Assembly (NCBI GenBank): GCA_018817585.1
Contig: JAHITE010000041.1
Location: forward strand, 1 to 55,212
DNA: 55,212 nt
Direction of reading: 5' to 3'
Origin: Candidatus Omnitrophota bacterium
Lineage (GTDB): Bacteria > Omnitrophota > Gorgyraeia > B26-G9
The notes below the pieces were generated by a model. It saw only the letters and a list, made by a program, of their open reading frames with translations. It was not told where the DNA came from and made no database searches. Positions 15,821-23,234 of this stretch are shown here, in pieces (within the stretch, counting starts at the first letter, position 1; each line of letters begins with the position of its first letter). A program made the position numbers and the translations under genes.

Positions 15821-16624
15821 ATGTCGGAACAGCTAAAAGATAGTAAACTGAAAAAATTACCAATCAGTATTGTGATTATTACCCGAAATGTTGACTCAAA
15901 TATAAAAGAATGTCTGGAGTCAGTTTCCTGGGCAGATGAGATTGTGATTGTTGATAATCATTCCACGGATAAAACTTTGGAAATCGCTAAGCACTATAAT
16001 TCGACGATTTATCATGATACCTGGGATAAGGAAGGCTCGATCCGCAACCGGGCTTATGCCAGAGCGAAAAATCAATGGGTATTAACTTTGGATCCTGATG
16101 AGAGAGTCAGTGCCAAATTGTATTCCCAGATTAAAGAGTTTTTAGATAATGGAACGGAATTTGCCGCTTATTCTGTGGCCATGAAAAGTATTTTTGGCAG
16201 CAACTACTGGATTCGTTACGGCGGCTGGTATCCGGCAAGCAGAGTGAAAATATTTAAAAAAGATAAATTTAAGTATGAAGACGCGGAAATTCATCCGCGG
16301 GCTTTTTTAGCTAAAGGGGAAAAAGAAGGCCGGCTGAGCGGTGAGATCATTCATTATTGCTACAGTGATTTTGCTAATCTGGTTAATAAAATGAATGTGC
16401 AGAGTACCTTAGAGGCGCAAAAATGGCTGAGAGATAAACGGAAAATGAGTTTAAATCTGGCATTGATTCGCTATTTTTCCCGGTTTTTTAAAATGTATGT
16501 GCAAAAACAGGGATTTAAAGATGGGTTGATTGGTTTTATGATGGCTTGGCAATGGGCGACTTATCAGCTGCTAAGCTATGTAAAATATTGGCAGTTGAAA
16601 AAAATGGAGGAGGCTTCAAAGTAA
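15821..16624 (+). CDS. Glycosyltransferase family 2 (WaaE/KdtX-like)
   Basis: A 267-residue GT-A enzyme resembling lipopolysaccharide-core GT2 enzymes. It has ISIVIITRN at the start, SVSWADEIVIVDNHSTDKT (nucleotide-binding), GSIRNRAYARA, and the metal-binding L-D-P-D-E-R-V. The chosen ATG at 15821 has GGAAGGG about 10 bases upstream; a longer frame from 15752 overlaps the GT9 gene and lacks family sequence. The C-terminal region has two hydrophobic stretches suited to membrane association. It follows GT9 by 5 bp in one operon. Confidence 0.87.
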   Translation: MSEQLKDSKLKKLPISIVIITRNVDSNIKECLESVSWADEIVIVDNHSTDKTLEIAKHYNSTIYHDTWDKEGSIRNRAYARAKNQWVLTLDPDERVSAKLYSQIKEFLDNGTEFAAYSVAMKSIFGSNYWIRYGGWYPASRVKIFKKDKFKYEDAEIHPRAFLAKGEKEGRLSGEIIHYCYSDFANLVNKMNVQSTLEAQKWLRDKRKMSLNLALIRYFSRFFKMYVQKQGFKDGLIGFMMAWQWATYQLLSYVKYWQLKKMEEASK

Positions 16625-16880
16625 GGGCAGGTTGGTTAAAGTTAGAGCTGGTAATTATCCTTTAACTTTTTTAATCGAATGAATTTTAACGCTATATTAA
16701 ATTAATAGTTTTGCTTATTAATTTTTAATTATAATATTTCAGGTTTAAGTTTTTAGCGTTTATGGTTTGATTTTCTATTGTATGTCCTTATCAGAATAGC
16801 CTTGCCTTATCTGCTGATTATCAGCAATCTTATCTTAAAAAATCAGAGTAGTTTATTAGATAAGCAAATAAAGAGAAAAT

Positions 16881-17408
16881 ATGATTGAGCTGTATATTTT
16901 ACTGATTTTAATGATTATTGGCGCTGTGCTGGCTTTGGAAATCAAAGACCTGCTTTCAGCAGTTATTATCACCGGAGCAGTTGGCTTGTGTTTGTCAGCT
17001 GCTTTTCTGTTGCTCAAAGCTCCGGATTTGGCCATGACTCAGCTGATCGCGGAAATTGTTTTAGTGATTATTCTGGTGCGGGCAACGATTTCTTCTGACT
17101 CGCGGGTTGAGCAGTCTAAAAGAAATCATGGAACTTTTGTCTGTGTTTTAATCAGCCTGAGTTTATTTTTAGGCGCGTCAGGATATGTGATTGCTAAACT
17201 GCCGATTTTTGGTAAGCCTTTAATGCGGATCAGCCGCACATATTTAAGCGAGGCATTGTTCCAGACAACTGTATCCAATGCTGTGGCGGCAATTACCCTT
17301 GATTACCGCATTTTTGATACTTTTGTGGCGCTGGTTGCTTTATTTACCGGAGTTATCGCGATAATGGCCCTTTCGGGTCCTAAGAGTAATAATTCAAATA
17401 AAAAATAG
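16881..17408 (+). CDS. MrpA C-terminal / MbhD-MbhE-like membrane subunit
   Basis: A 175-residue membrane protein with about five helices that corresponds to the C-terminal part of MrpA, or to MbhD plus MbhE of membrane-bound hydrogenases. The segment LLKAPDLAMTQLIAEIVLVIILVRA (residues about 47-71, DUF4040) is diagnostic, and DYRIFDTFVALVALFTGVIAIMAL matches the MbhE-like end. The large NuoL-like part of MrpA is missing. It begins a seven-gene cluster for a cation/proton antiporter module. The 256 bp upstream contain an AT-rich stretch and the palindrome GCTGATTATCAGC but no clear promoter. Confidence 0.85.
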   Translation: MIELYILLILMIIGAVLALEIKDLLSAVIITGAVGLCLSAAFLLLKAPDLAMTQLIAEIVLVIILVRATISSDSRVEQSKRNHGTFVCVLISLSLFLGASGYVIAKLPIFGKPLMRISRTYLSEALFQTTVSNAVAAITLDYRIFDTFVALVALFTGVIAIMALSGPKSNNSNKK

Positions 17409-17424
17409 CAGAGAAATCTAAACA

Positions 17425-17925
17425 ATGAAAAACAAGCCAAACCAGCAGATTAAAAGTAAAACCGGAATTATTGATAATGATCAGGCGGAGCAGGGAATGA
17501 GCATTATTGTTAAGACAGTTACTCGTTTGACTGTGGGCGTGCTTTTTGTTTATGGAATCAATGTGGCTTTGCATGGGCATATTATTCCTGGGGGTGGTTT
17601 TGCCGGAGGGGCGATCATTGCTTTGTCTTTGTTGAATCTGGTATTGGCTTTTGGTAAGGACGCTGCTTTAGAGAAATTAAGCCAAACCTGGGCGATAATT
17701 TTTACTACTCTGGGTTTGCTTTTGTTTATGGTAATTGGCTTATTTGGCAGCGGAAATAATTCAATTCTCGAAAGCTTGTTTCAGGATAAAGGGGAACTCT
17801 TGAGTTTATTGATGATTGGAAGTATTCCTTTGCTGAATATCGCGGTTTGTCTGCAGGTTGGCGCGGGAATTTTTGTTATTTTTATTTACCTGGTTTCGCT
17901 TAAACCGGAGGCTGATAAATCATGA
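17425..17925 (+). CDS. Na+/H+ antiporter subunit MnhB/MrpB-like
   Basis: A 166-residue membrane subunit with four helices. The MnhB motif is clear: F-V-Y-G-I-N-V-A-L-H-G-H-I-I-P-G-G-G-F-A followed by GGAII (about residues 39-64). It belongs to the Mrp cation/proton antiporter, or the matching MbhF subunit of ion-pumping hydrogenase complexes. The first 28 residues are a polar extension. It lies 16 bp after the MrpA-like gene and overlaps the next by four bases. Confidence 0.88.
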   Translation: MKNKPNQQIKSKTGIIDNDQAEQGMSIIVKTVTRLTVGVLFVYGINVALHGHIIPGGGFAGGAIIALSLLNLVLAFGKDAALEKLSQTWAIIFTTLGLLLFMVIGLFGSGNNSILESLFQDKGELLSLLMIGSIPLLNIAVCLQVGAGIFVIFIYLVSLKPEADKS

Positions 17926-18287
17926 TCTATTTTTTATGTTTTATCTTGTTCTCAATCGGGATATACGGAGTGCTGGTCAAAAGAAATATAATTAAATTAA
18001 TTATCAGCACGATGATTTTAAATTACGCGGTTTATATTTTATTAGTCCTGATGGGATTCCGGTGGCAAGGCCAGGCTCCGGTTTTTGCGGCTGATCAGGG
18101 AATCGGGTTTATGGTTGATCCTTTACCGCAGTCAATGGTAATGGTTTCGATGATTGTCGGCTTAGCGGTAACGGCTTTACTTGTGGCCGTGGCCATGCGT
18201 TTGTATCAGGAATTTAAGACATTTGATTTAAAAGCGATAATTAAAACTAAAATTAAAAATAAACCAGAAACAGATGATAATGCTTGA
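17922..18287 (+). CDS. Na+/H+ antiporter subunit MnhC/MrpC-like (NuoK-like)
   Basis: A 121-residue, three-helix subunit homologous to NuoK and MrpC/MbhG. It has the typical G-I-Y-G-V-L-V-K-R-N-I-I-K-L-I-I-S start of the second helix region and a DPLPQSMVMVSMIVGLAVTA third helix. It forms part of the membrane ion channel. Four-base overlap with the MnhB gene and 14-base overlap with the MnhD gene show a translationally coupled operon. Confidence 0.88.
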   Translation: MIYFLCFILFSIGIYGVLVKRNIIKLIISTMILNYAVYILLVLMGFRWQGQAPVFAADQGIGFMVDPLPQSMVMVSMIVGLAVTALLVAVAMRLYQEFKTFDLKAIIKTKIKNKPETDDNA

Positions 18288-19818
18288 TATTCAACAAATT
18301 ATTCCTTTATTTATTTTAATCCCTTTATTGGGAGTATTTCTTTTGGCTTTGCTGGCCAGAAAAAAGAATTTTAATGCTGATCTGATTTTATTTATTATTG
18401 TTTTTGGCTTATTGCTGCTCAGCGGATACTTATTTACGTTTAAAACCAAATCTTTACTTTATGTTTATTGTTTGGCTGGCTGGCAGCTGCCAGAAGCAAT
18501 TACTTTTATTGTTGATGGGCTGGCGGCTTTTTTTCTGTTGAGTGTTTATCTAATAACTTTTTGTATTATGGTTTACAGCCTGCGGTATATCGATAATTGG
18601 AAAGGCAAGTGGAAATTTTATGCCTTGTTTTTGCTGCTGCTTACCGGAGCAAACGGGGTTATTATCAGCGGGGATTTATTTACCCTGTATTTATTTATGG
18701 AAGTTACCGCGATTGCCAGTTATGCTTTGTTTGTTTTTTCTTTAGAAGCAAAGGCTTTGGCTTTTGGCTTTAAGTATATGATCAAGGGAGTAATGGCTTC
18801 AGCTCTGATTTTCCTGGGCATTGTTGTCTGCTATTGTTTTACGTCAACTTTGGCTTTAGCGGATATTGCTAATCAGCTTTATCTGCGTCAGCATATCGTG
18901 TCTGATCCGGCAATGGGCTGTGTGGTTTTATTTATTCAGGCTTTGTTTTTTTTAGGCTTATTGCTTAAGTCGGGAATTGTTCCGTTTAATTCCTGGGTCT
19001 CTGATATTAATCAAGCAGCGCTTGCTCCGGGAAAAGCAATGCTTTTGGCTGTGATTGTTCCTGTATTGGGAATATATCCTTTTTTAAGAATATATTTTAA
19101 TATTATTGGTCCAAATGACCAGAGTCTGGCGATTGTTCGGATGTTTGCCCTGGCGGCAATGATTGGATCAATGTTTTGGCTGTATAAAACAAAATCAAAC
19201 AATCAAGGGATTGCTTATCATCTGATTAATGAATTTGGCTTGGTTATTTTAGCCATGGCGACAAATACTCCCTGGGCAATTTTTGGCGGTTTTTTACAGC
19301 TGCTTAATGCTCAGATTACCGCGGCTTTGGTAATTTGTAACGCGGGTTTAATTGATTATCAGGCTTATCCTAAACAATTTTCAGGGCAATTAAAATATAG
19401 TTTTAAATCTAGACCAATTGCTTTTTTTAATACTATTTTCAGCAAATTAGCGTTTATCAGTTTTCCGCCATTTCTTGGCTTTTGGAGCAAGCTGATTATT
19501 ATTGTCGCTGTTTGGAAGGCAGGCTATCAGGTTTCCGCTTTGGGAGCATTCCTCTGTGTATGTCTGGCCGTGATTCTGTTTATTAAACAGCAAAGGTTTT
19601 TGGCGCTAAACAGCCGTAACCGGCAGCCGGATTTAAAATTAAAGAAAATTAAATTTTCTCTGGCAGTGTCTTTGTCGCTGATGCTGGGTTTATGTTTAGG
19701 CTTGAATCTGCTTTTAGCAGCAGATTATAAAGAGATTTTTCTAAAACCAGCGATTGAAACTATTCTTTCTACAACAAAATATTCAAAAGCGGTTTTTAAG
19801 GCGGAAAATGAAAAGTAA
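18274..19818 (+). CDS. Na+/H+ antiporter subunit MnhD/MrpD-like (NuoM/NuoN family)
   Basis: A 514-residue protein with about 14 membrane helices, of the NuoM/NuoN/MrpD proton-pumping family. Visible landmarks are SGDLFTLYLFMEVTAIASYALF (about residues 130-151, carrying the conserved Glu), the lysine-bearing KSGIVPFNSWVSDINQAALAPGKAML helix and LVILAMATNTPWAIFGG. It is the main antiporter-like subunit in this cluster, because the large MrpA half is absent. It may belong to a stand-alone Mrp antiporter or to the membrane arm of a group 4 hydrogenase encoded elsewhere; the hyp genes downstream make the latter plausible. Confidence 0.9.
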   Translation: MIMLDIQQIIPLFILIPLLGVFLLALLARKKNFNADLILFIIVFGLLLLSGYLFTFKTKSLLYVYCLAGWQLPEAITFIVDGLAAFFLLSVYLITFCIMVYSLRYIDNWKGKWKFYALFLLLLTGANGVIISGDLFTLYLFMEVTAIASYALFVFSLEAKALAFGFKYMIKGVMASALIFLGIVVCYCFTSTLALADIANQLYLRQHIVSDPAMGCVVLFIQALFFLGLLLKSGIVPFNSWVSDINQAALAPGKAMLLAVIVPVLGIYPFLRIYFNIIGPNDQSLAIVRMFALAAMIGSMFWLYKTKSNNQGIAYHLINEFGLVILAMATNTPWAIFGGFLQLLNAQITAALVICNAGLIDYQAYPKQFSGQLKYSFKSRPIAFFNTIFSKLAFISFPPFLGFWSKLIIIVAVWKAGYQVSALGAFLCVCLAVILFIKQQRFLALNSRNRQPDLKLKKIKFSLAVSLSLMLGLCLGLNLLLAADYKEIFLKPAIETILSTTKYSKAVFKAENEK

Positions 19819-20302
19819 AATTGTTTTATTTGTGGTTTGTTTAATTATCTGGCTAGGCTTAAATTGGCCGATCAATCCCCAGTGGCTGGCAGCCGGGGTT
19901 TTGGTTAGCGGTTTTGTGGCGATGATTACCGGAGATATGTTTATGCGTCGGCCGCATATTGTGGTGCACATTAAACGTTATTTCTGGCTGTTGGTTTATT
20001 TTTTGGTTTTATTGATTGAGGGGATTCGGGCAAATATTGATTTGGCTTACCGGGTTTTACATCCGGATCTGCCGATAAATCCGGGAATTGTAAAGATTAA
20101 AACCAAGATTAAAACAGCCGTGGGTCTAACTTTGCTGGCTAATTCAATCACTTTTTCCACAGGAGCTTGCGCTGTGGATATTGATCAGAATAAGGGATAT
20201 ATTTATGTCCATTGTTTGGATGTGGAAAGTCAAAATATAAAGGCAGCAACTGAATTGATTGCAGCTAGATTTGAAACAATTCTCCAAAAGGCATTTGAAT
20301 AA
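19808..20302 (+). CDS. Na+/H+ antiporter subunit MnhE/MrpE-like
   Basis: A 164-residue subunit with two or three N-terminal helices and a cytoplasmic domain. LLANSITFSTGACAVDIDQNKGYIYVHCL matches the MrpE pattern L-A-N-S-I-T-x-x-P-G-T-x-x-x-D. The start at 19808 is chosen because an AAGGCGGA ribosome site precedes it; it overlaps the end of the MnhD gene by 11 bases. A longer frame from 19754 lies inside MnhD. Confidence 0.87.
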   Translation: MKSKIVLFVVCLIIWLGLNWPINPQWLAAGVLVSGFVAMITGDMFMRRPHIVVHIKRYFWLLVYFLVLLIEGIRANIDLAYRVLHPDLPINPGIVKIKTKIKTAVGLTLLANSITFSTGACAVDIDQNKGYIYVHCLDVESQNIKAATELIAARFETILQKAFE

Positions 20303-20662
20303 ATGAAAACAAAAAAAACTGATTCTGATAAAAGATTAGTCTGGTTTATCACCAGCATTGGATTAGGTCTGATAATTTTCCTGATTTTCCTGATGCCCGG
20401 GGTGTTTTTAAGTAAAACATTGTTTTTTTTGCTGTTATGCTGTTTAAGTGCTTTGATCCGGGTGTTTATTGGTCCGACTGCTGCTGACCGGGCTTGCGCG
20501 ATGACCATAATGGGGATGATGGTTATTGGTTTTTGCGGAATTTTAGCGGTGTTTACTCGGAAAGACTGGTATCTGGATATTGCGTTTATCTGGGCTTTGC
20601 AGTCGTTTATTGTTGCCCTGAGCTTGGCGAAATTTCTCGAAGGCAAGAGGTTTGATCAATAG
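20303..20662 (+). CDS. Na+/H+ antiporter subunit MnhF/MrpF-like
   Basis: A 119-residue subunit with three helices. The MrpF signature R-V-F-I-G-P-T-A-A-D-R-A at about residues 48-59 is clear, as is the end DIAFIWALQSFIVALSLAKFLEG. The first 15 residues are a Lys-rich extension. It begins directly after the MnhE stop codon. A 240-bp gap of repeats separates it from MnhG, which would normally be adjacent. Confidence 0.87.
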   Translation: MKTKKTDSDKRLVWFITSIGLGLIIFLIFLMPGVFLSKTLFFLLLCCLSALIRVFIGPTAADRACAMTIMGMMVIGFCGILAVFTRKDWYLDIAFIWALQSFIVALSLAKFLEGKRFDQ

Positions 20663-20890
20663 AGATACAAAATTTAGTTATGAATTATGAATGATGAATG
20701 AAAAAATAAAAGCATAAAGCATAAAGCGCTTATAGCTAATAGTCAAAAGTAAAAACAGAATACGGAAAAAGTTTTCGAGTTAATGGGTTAACTTGTTTAC
20801 GAGTTAAAAATGTTTTTAATTCATAATTATTAACTATTTTTAGCTTTTAATTTATAACTAGTAATTCATCACTCATAACTATTATTTATA
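20663..20890. repeat. Degenerate word-like repeats splitting the mrp cluster
   Basis: Near-tandem words fill the gap between the mrpF- and mrpG-type genes: AATTATGAATGATGAATGA, AGCATAAAGCATAAAGCG, CGAGTTAATGGGTTAACTTG, then TAATTCATAATTATTAACT-like words in the reverse sense. The left and right parts are roughly complementary. No gene is seen. Confidence 0.5.
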
Positions 20891-20903
20891 TTTGGGGTTT
20901 ATT

Positions 20904-21230
20904 ATGCCGGAAATCGGTCGTTTGCTTATTATAATTGGTTTGTTTTTTAATTTCATCGCGATTCTCAGCTTACTGCGCATGCCGGATGTTTATACCCGGC
21001 TGCAGGCAGCAGCAAGAAGTGTTACTCTGGGCACAGGCAGTATTATGCTCGGCGTGTTTGTTTGCCAGGGATTTAGCGCTACGGGTTTTAAAGCTTTGTT
21101 TGTAACGGCTTTTCTGATTTTAATCTGTCCGGTTTGCGTGCATGCTTTGGCTAAAGGCGCGTATAAGAGCAAGGTGAAATTAGCGGATGAGTCGGTGTGT
21201 GATCAGTATCAGGAAGATTTGAACATTTAA
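20904..21230 (+). CDS. Na+/H+ antiporter subunit MnhG/MrpG-like
   Basis: A 108-residue, three-helix subunit of the MrpG/MbhC family. It has GRLLIIIGLFFNFIAILSLLRMPDVYTRLQAA in the first third, including the conserved R-M-P-D-V-Y-T-R-L-Q-A-A. The ATG at 20904 is chosen; a TTG at 20892 would add four residues. It closes the antiporter cluster and is separated from its neighbour by repeats. hypA follows 160 bp downstream. Confidence 0.88.
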   Translation: MPEIGRLLIIIGLFFNFIAILSLLRMPDVYTRLQAAARSVTLGTGSIMLGVFVCQGFSATGFKALFVTAFLILICPVCVHALAKGAYKSKVKLADESVCDQYQEDLNI

Positions 21231-21271
21231 GGCGAGTAAGGTGATCTGGCAGTTAATGTTTCCAGCGTTTA

Positions 21272-21299
21272 GATTATCGGGATGTGATTATCGGGATGT
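21272..21299 (+). repeat. Perfect 14-bp tandem repeat upstream of hypA
   Basis: GATTATCGGGATGT occurs twice, head to tail, at 21272-21285 and 21286-21299. A possible -10 (TACAAT near 21330) and the hypA start at 21393 follow. It may be a regulator-binding site. Confidence 0.45.
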
Positions 21300-21392
21300 A
21301 TTGTTTGCTTTAAATTTTTTTAAAAAACTGATACAATTATAGTCATACCGTCCGGAATTCGGAATTTAATCAAGCAGAAAGGCGGTTTTGCA

Positions 21393-21635
21393 ATGCATGA
21401 AGTGGGAATAGCCCAGGATATAATCAATGCTGTGTTTAAACAGCTGGAAGCGCATGATTATGAGCGCGTGAATAAAATCAAGCTTGCGGTTGGAGATTTT
21501 AATTTAATCACGCGGGATTCTTTGCAGAGCTGTTTTAATTTGTTAGCGGAAAATACAAAAGCCAATGGTGCTGTTTTGGAAATCGAGCAGAGGCCGGGAA
21601 TGGAAATTGAAATCAAACATATTGAAGCCGAATAG
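21393..21635 (+). CDS. hypA: HypA-like nickel metallochaperone lacking the zinc domain
   Basis: An 80-residue HypA homologue. Its start MHEVGIAQDII carries the nickel-binding Met-His-Glu, and VNKIKLAVGDFNLITRDSLQSCFNLL continues the normal fold. Full HypA is about 113-120 residues with a four-cysteine zinc domain. Here the sequence runs from the strand LEIEQRP straight into GMEIEIKHIEAE, which resembles the normal extreme C-terminus. The only cysteine lies in SCFNLL, so no CxxC pair remains. This looks like a clean in-frame excision. HypA and HypB deliver nickel to [NiFe] hydrogenase; hypB is not in the window. An AAAGGCGG site precedes the ATG. Confidence 0.82.
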   Translation: MHEVGIAQDIINAVFKQLEAHDYERVNKIKLAVGDFNLITRDSLQSCFNLLAENTKANGAVLEIEQRPGMEIEIKHIEAE

Positions 21636-22791
21636 CCAGATTCCTATACAAATTGATTTAGCTGAGTCCATAGCCGGGGATAAAGTGATTTTAGCTTTAG
21701 GCGCGGAGCTAAAAGCTAATTATTGTATTTTAAATAAGCAGAAAGCTTATTTGTATTCAGGATTTGCTGATCTTAAAAATCCCAAGTTTTACGATAATTA
21801 CAAACAAAGTATTCTCAGTGAAATAAAGCGCCTAAGGATTAAACCGCAGATTATCGCGCGTGATCTGAATCTAATGTTTCTCAGTTCAAGGTTAGCGGAA
21901 GAACTGCATGATTCGCGGTTTAAACAAAGCCAGGTTATGGCGATTCAGCATCATTTTGCTCATGTTGCCGGAGCTTGCGCGGCTTTGGGCATAAAAAAAC
22001 AAAAAGTTATTGGCATTGCCTGCGACGGCACTGGCCTTGGCAGTGATCAAAAAGTCTGGGGCTGTGAGTTTATTAGTTATGATTTTAAGCAGGCGATTCG
22101 CTTAGGGCATCTTGGCTATTTTGCTTTGCCAGGCGGGGACAAGGCCGTAGCCGAGCCTTGGCGTGTGGCAGTGGCTTTGTTGTATATGGTTTATGGTCAG
22201 GAACTGCTTGACCTGCCGATGGCCTGGATAAAGCAAAAAAAATACGAGATCCATCTATTGATCCAAATGATTGAGAAAAAAATTAATTCGCCTTTAGCTT
22301 CCAGCAGCGGCAGATTGTTTGACGCGGTCAGCGCTTTGACTGGATTGTGTTTGAATGTAAATTCCGAAGCCGAGGCGGCAATTGCTTTGGAAATCGAGGC
22401 AAGCAAAGTAATTTCTCTTGAACATAAAGCTTATGGTTTCGCGATAAACAAGCAAGACAATATGTTTATTGTCGATATCCGCGAAATGATCAAAGATATT
22501 GTTTTGGATATTCAAGCTAAACAGCCGAGTGCTAATATCGCGGCAAGATTCCATAATACTTTTGTTTTGATTTTAGGCAAAATGGCAGTGAAAATAAGGC
22601 AGGAGCTTAAAACTAATCAGATTGTTTTGGGCGGCGGCGTGTTTTTTAATAAGATCATTTTAGAAAAATTAAATAATTATTTAGTTAAACAAGGTTTTCA
22701 CGCGCACAGTCCAGGCCCAGAATTTTTATCTGATGCTGGCTTAGCTTTGGGCCAGGCTCTGCTGGCTGCCCGAATTTCAGCTAATAAATAA
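21622..22791 (+). CDS. HypF-like carbamoyltransferase, Kae1-like domain only
   Basis: About 389 residues matching only the C-terminal half of HypF, which makes the thiocarboxamide that becomes the cyanide ligands of [NiFe] hydrogenase. Landmarks in order: VILALGAELKANYC, AIQHHFAHVAGACAALG (metal-binding His pair), GIACDGTGLGSDQKVWGCEF, LPGGDKAVAEPWRVA, SSSGRLFDAVSAL and VLGGGVFFNK. The usual N-terminal acylphosphatase, zinc-finger and YrdC domains are absent. The start is unsure: a TTG at 21622 overlaps the hypA stop; an ATG at 21565 lies deep in hypA. The missing half may be encoded elsewhere as a separate protein. Confidence 0.8.
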   Translation: MKPNSQIPIQIDLAESIAGDKVILALGAELKANYCILNKQKAYLYSGFADLKNPKFYDNYKQSILSEIKRLRIKPQIIARDLNLMFLSSRLAEELHDSRFKQSQVMAIQHHFAHVAGACAALGIKKQKVIGIACDGTGLGSDQKVWGCEFISYDFKQAIRLGHLGYFALPGGDKAVAEPWRVAVALLYMVYGQELLDLPMAWIKQKKYEIHLLIQMIEKKINSPLASSSGRLFDAVSALTGLCLNVNSEAEAAIALEIEASKVISLEHKAYGFAINKQDNMFIVDIREMIKDIVLDIQAKQPSANIAARFHNTFVLILGKMAVKIRQELKTNQIVLGGGVFFNKIILEKLNNYLVKQGFHAHSPGPEFLSDAGLALGQALLAARISANK

Positions 22792-22842
22792 TTTTGTGTA
22801 AAGCACTTTGTTATATTGCAATTAATAAACGGAGAGATTATT

Positions 22843-23061
22843 ATGTGTATTGGCATACCAGTAAAAATCAAAAAAATTAATGGGCTTACCGCGATTGCCA
22901 GTGCCGGCGGCGCGGAAAGAATAATCGGAATTGATCTGACTCCGGATGTCAAAGTGGGAGATTATGTGCTTTTACATGCTGGTTTTGCTATTGAAAAAAT
23001 CGATGAAGCTGATGCAAAGGAAACGCTTAGACTATTGGAAGAAATGTATAAGGATGGTTAG
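22843..23061 (+). CDS. hypC: Hydrogenase maturation chaperone HypC
   Basis: A 72-residue HypC. The start MCIGIPVKI has the essential Cys2 that shuttles the Fe(CN)2CO unit between HypD and the hydrogenase large subunit; the V-G-D-Y-V-L-L-H-A-G-F-A-I strand is typical. ATG at 22843 has a GGAGAG ribosome site 8 bases upstream; a longer frame from 22816 would bury the essential Met-Cys start. It is separated from hypD by a MITE-like element. Confidence 0.93.
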   Translation: MCIGIPVKIKKINGLTAIASAGGAERIIGIDLTPDVKVGDYVLLHAGFAIEKIDEADAKETLRLLEEMYKDG

Positions 23062-23069
23062 CGAGTTAA

Positions 23070-23217
23070 CGCGTTGATTTTTATATAATTCAAATAATTT
23101 TAGAAATTGTAGGGGCGCTGCTTGCCTGCGCCCGTTTATTAATGATTTCATTGGTTTTGGATAATTGTATATTATTACGGGCCGGGGCAAGCGCGGCCCC
23201 TACCTTGTGACTTGTGA
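23070..23217 (-). mobile_element. MITE-like palindromic element, copy 3 (inverted)
   Basis: The same unit as at 11592 and 12531 in opposite orientation: GTAGGGGCGCTGCTTGCC from 23109, right end near 23204. Shared flanks extend from CGCGTTGATTTTTATATAATTC on the left to CTTGTGACTTGTGAC on the right. It lies between hypC and hypD and ends about 20 bp before the hypD start. Confidence 0.8.
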
Positions 23218-23234
23218 CAGATTTAGGTTTAATT

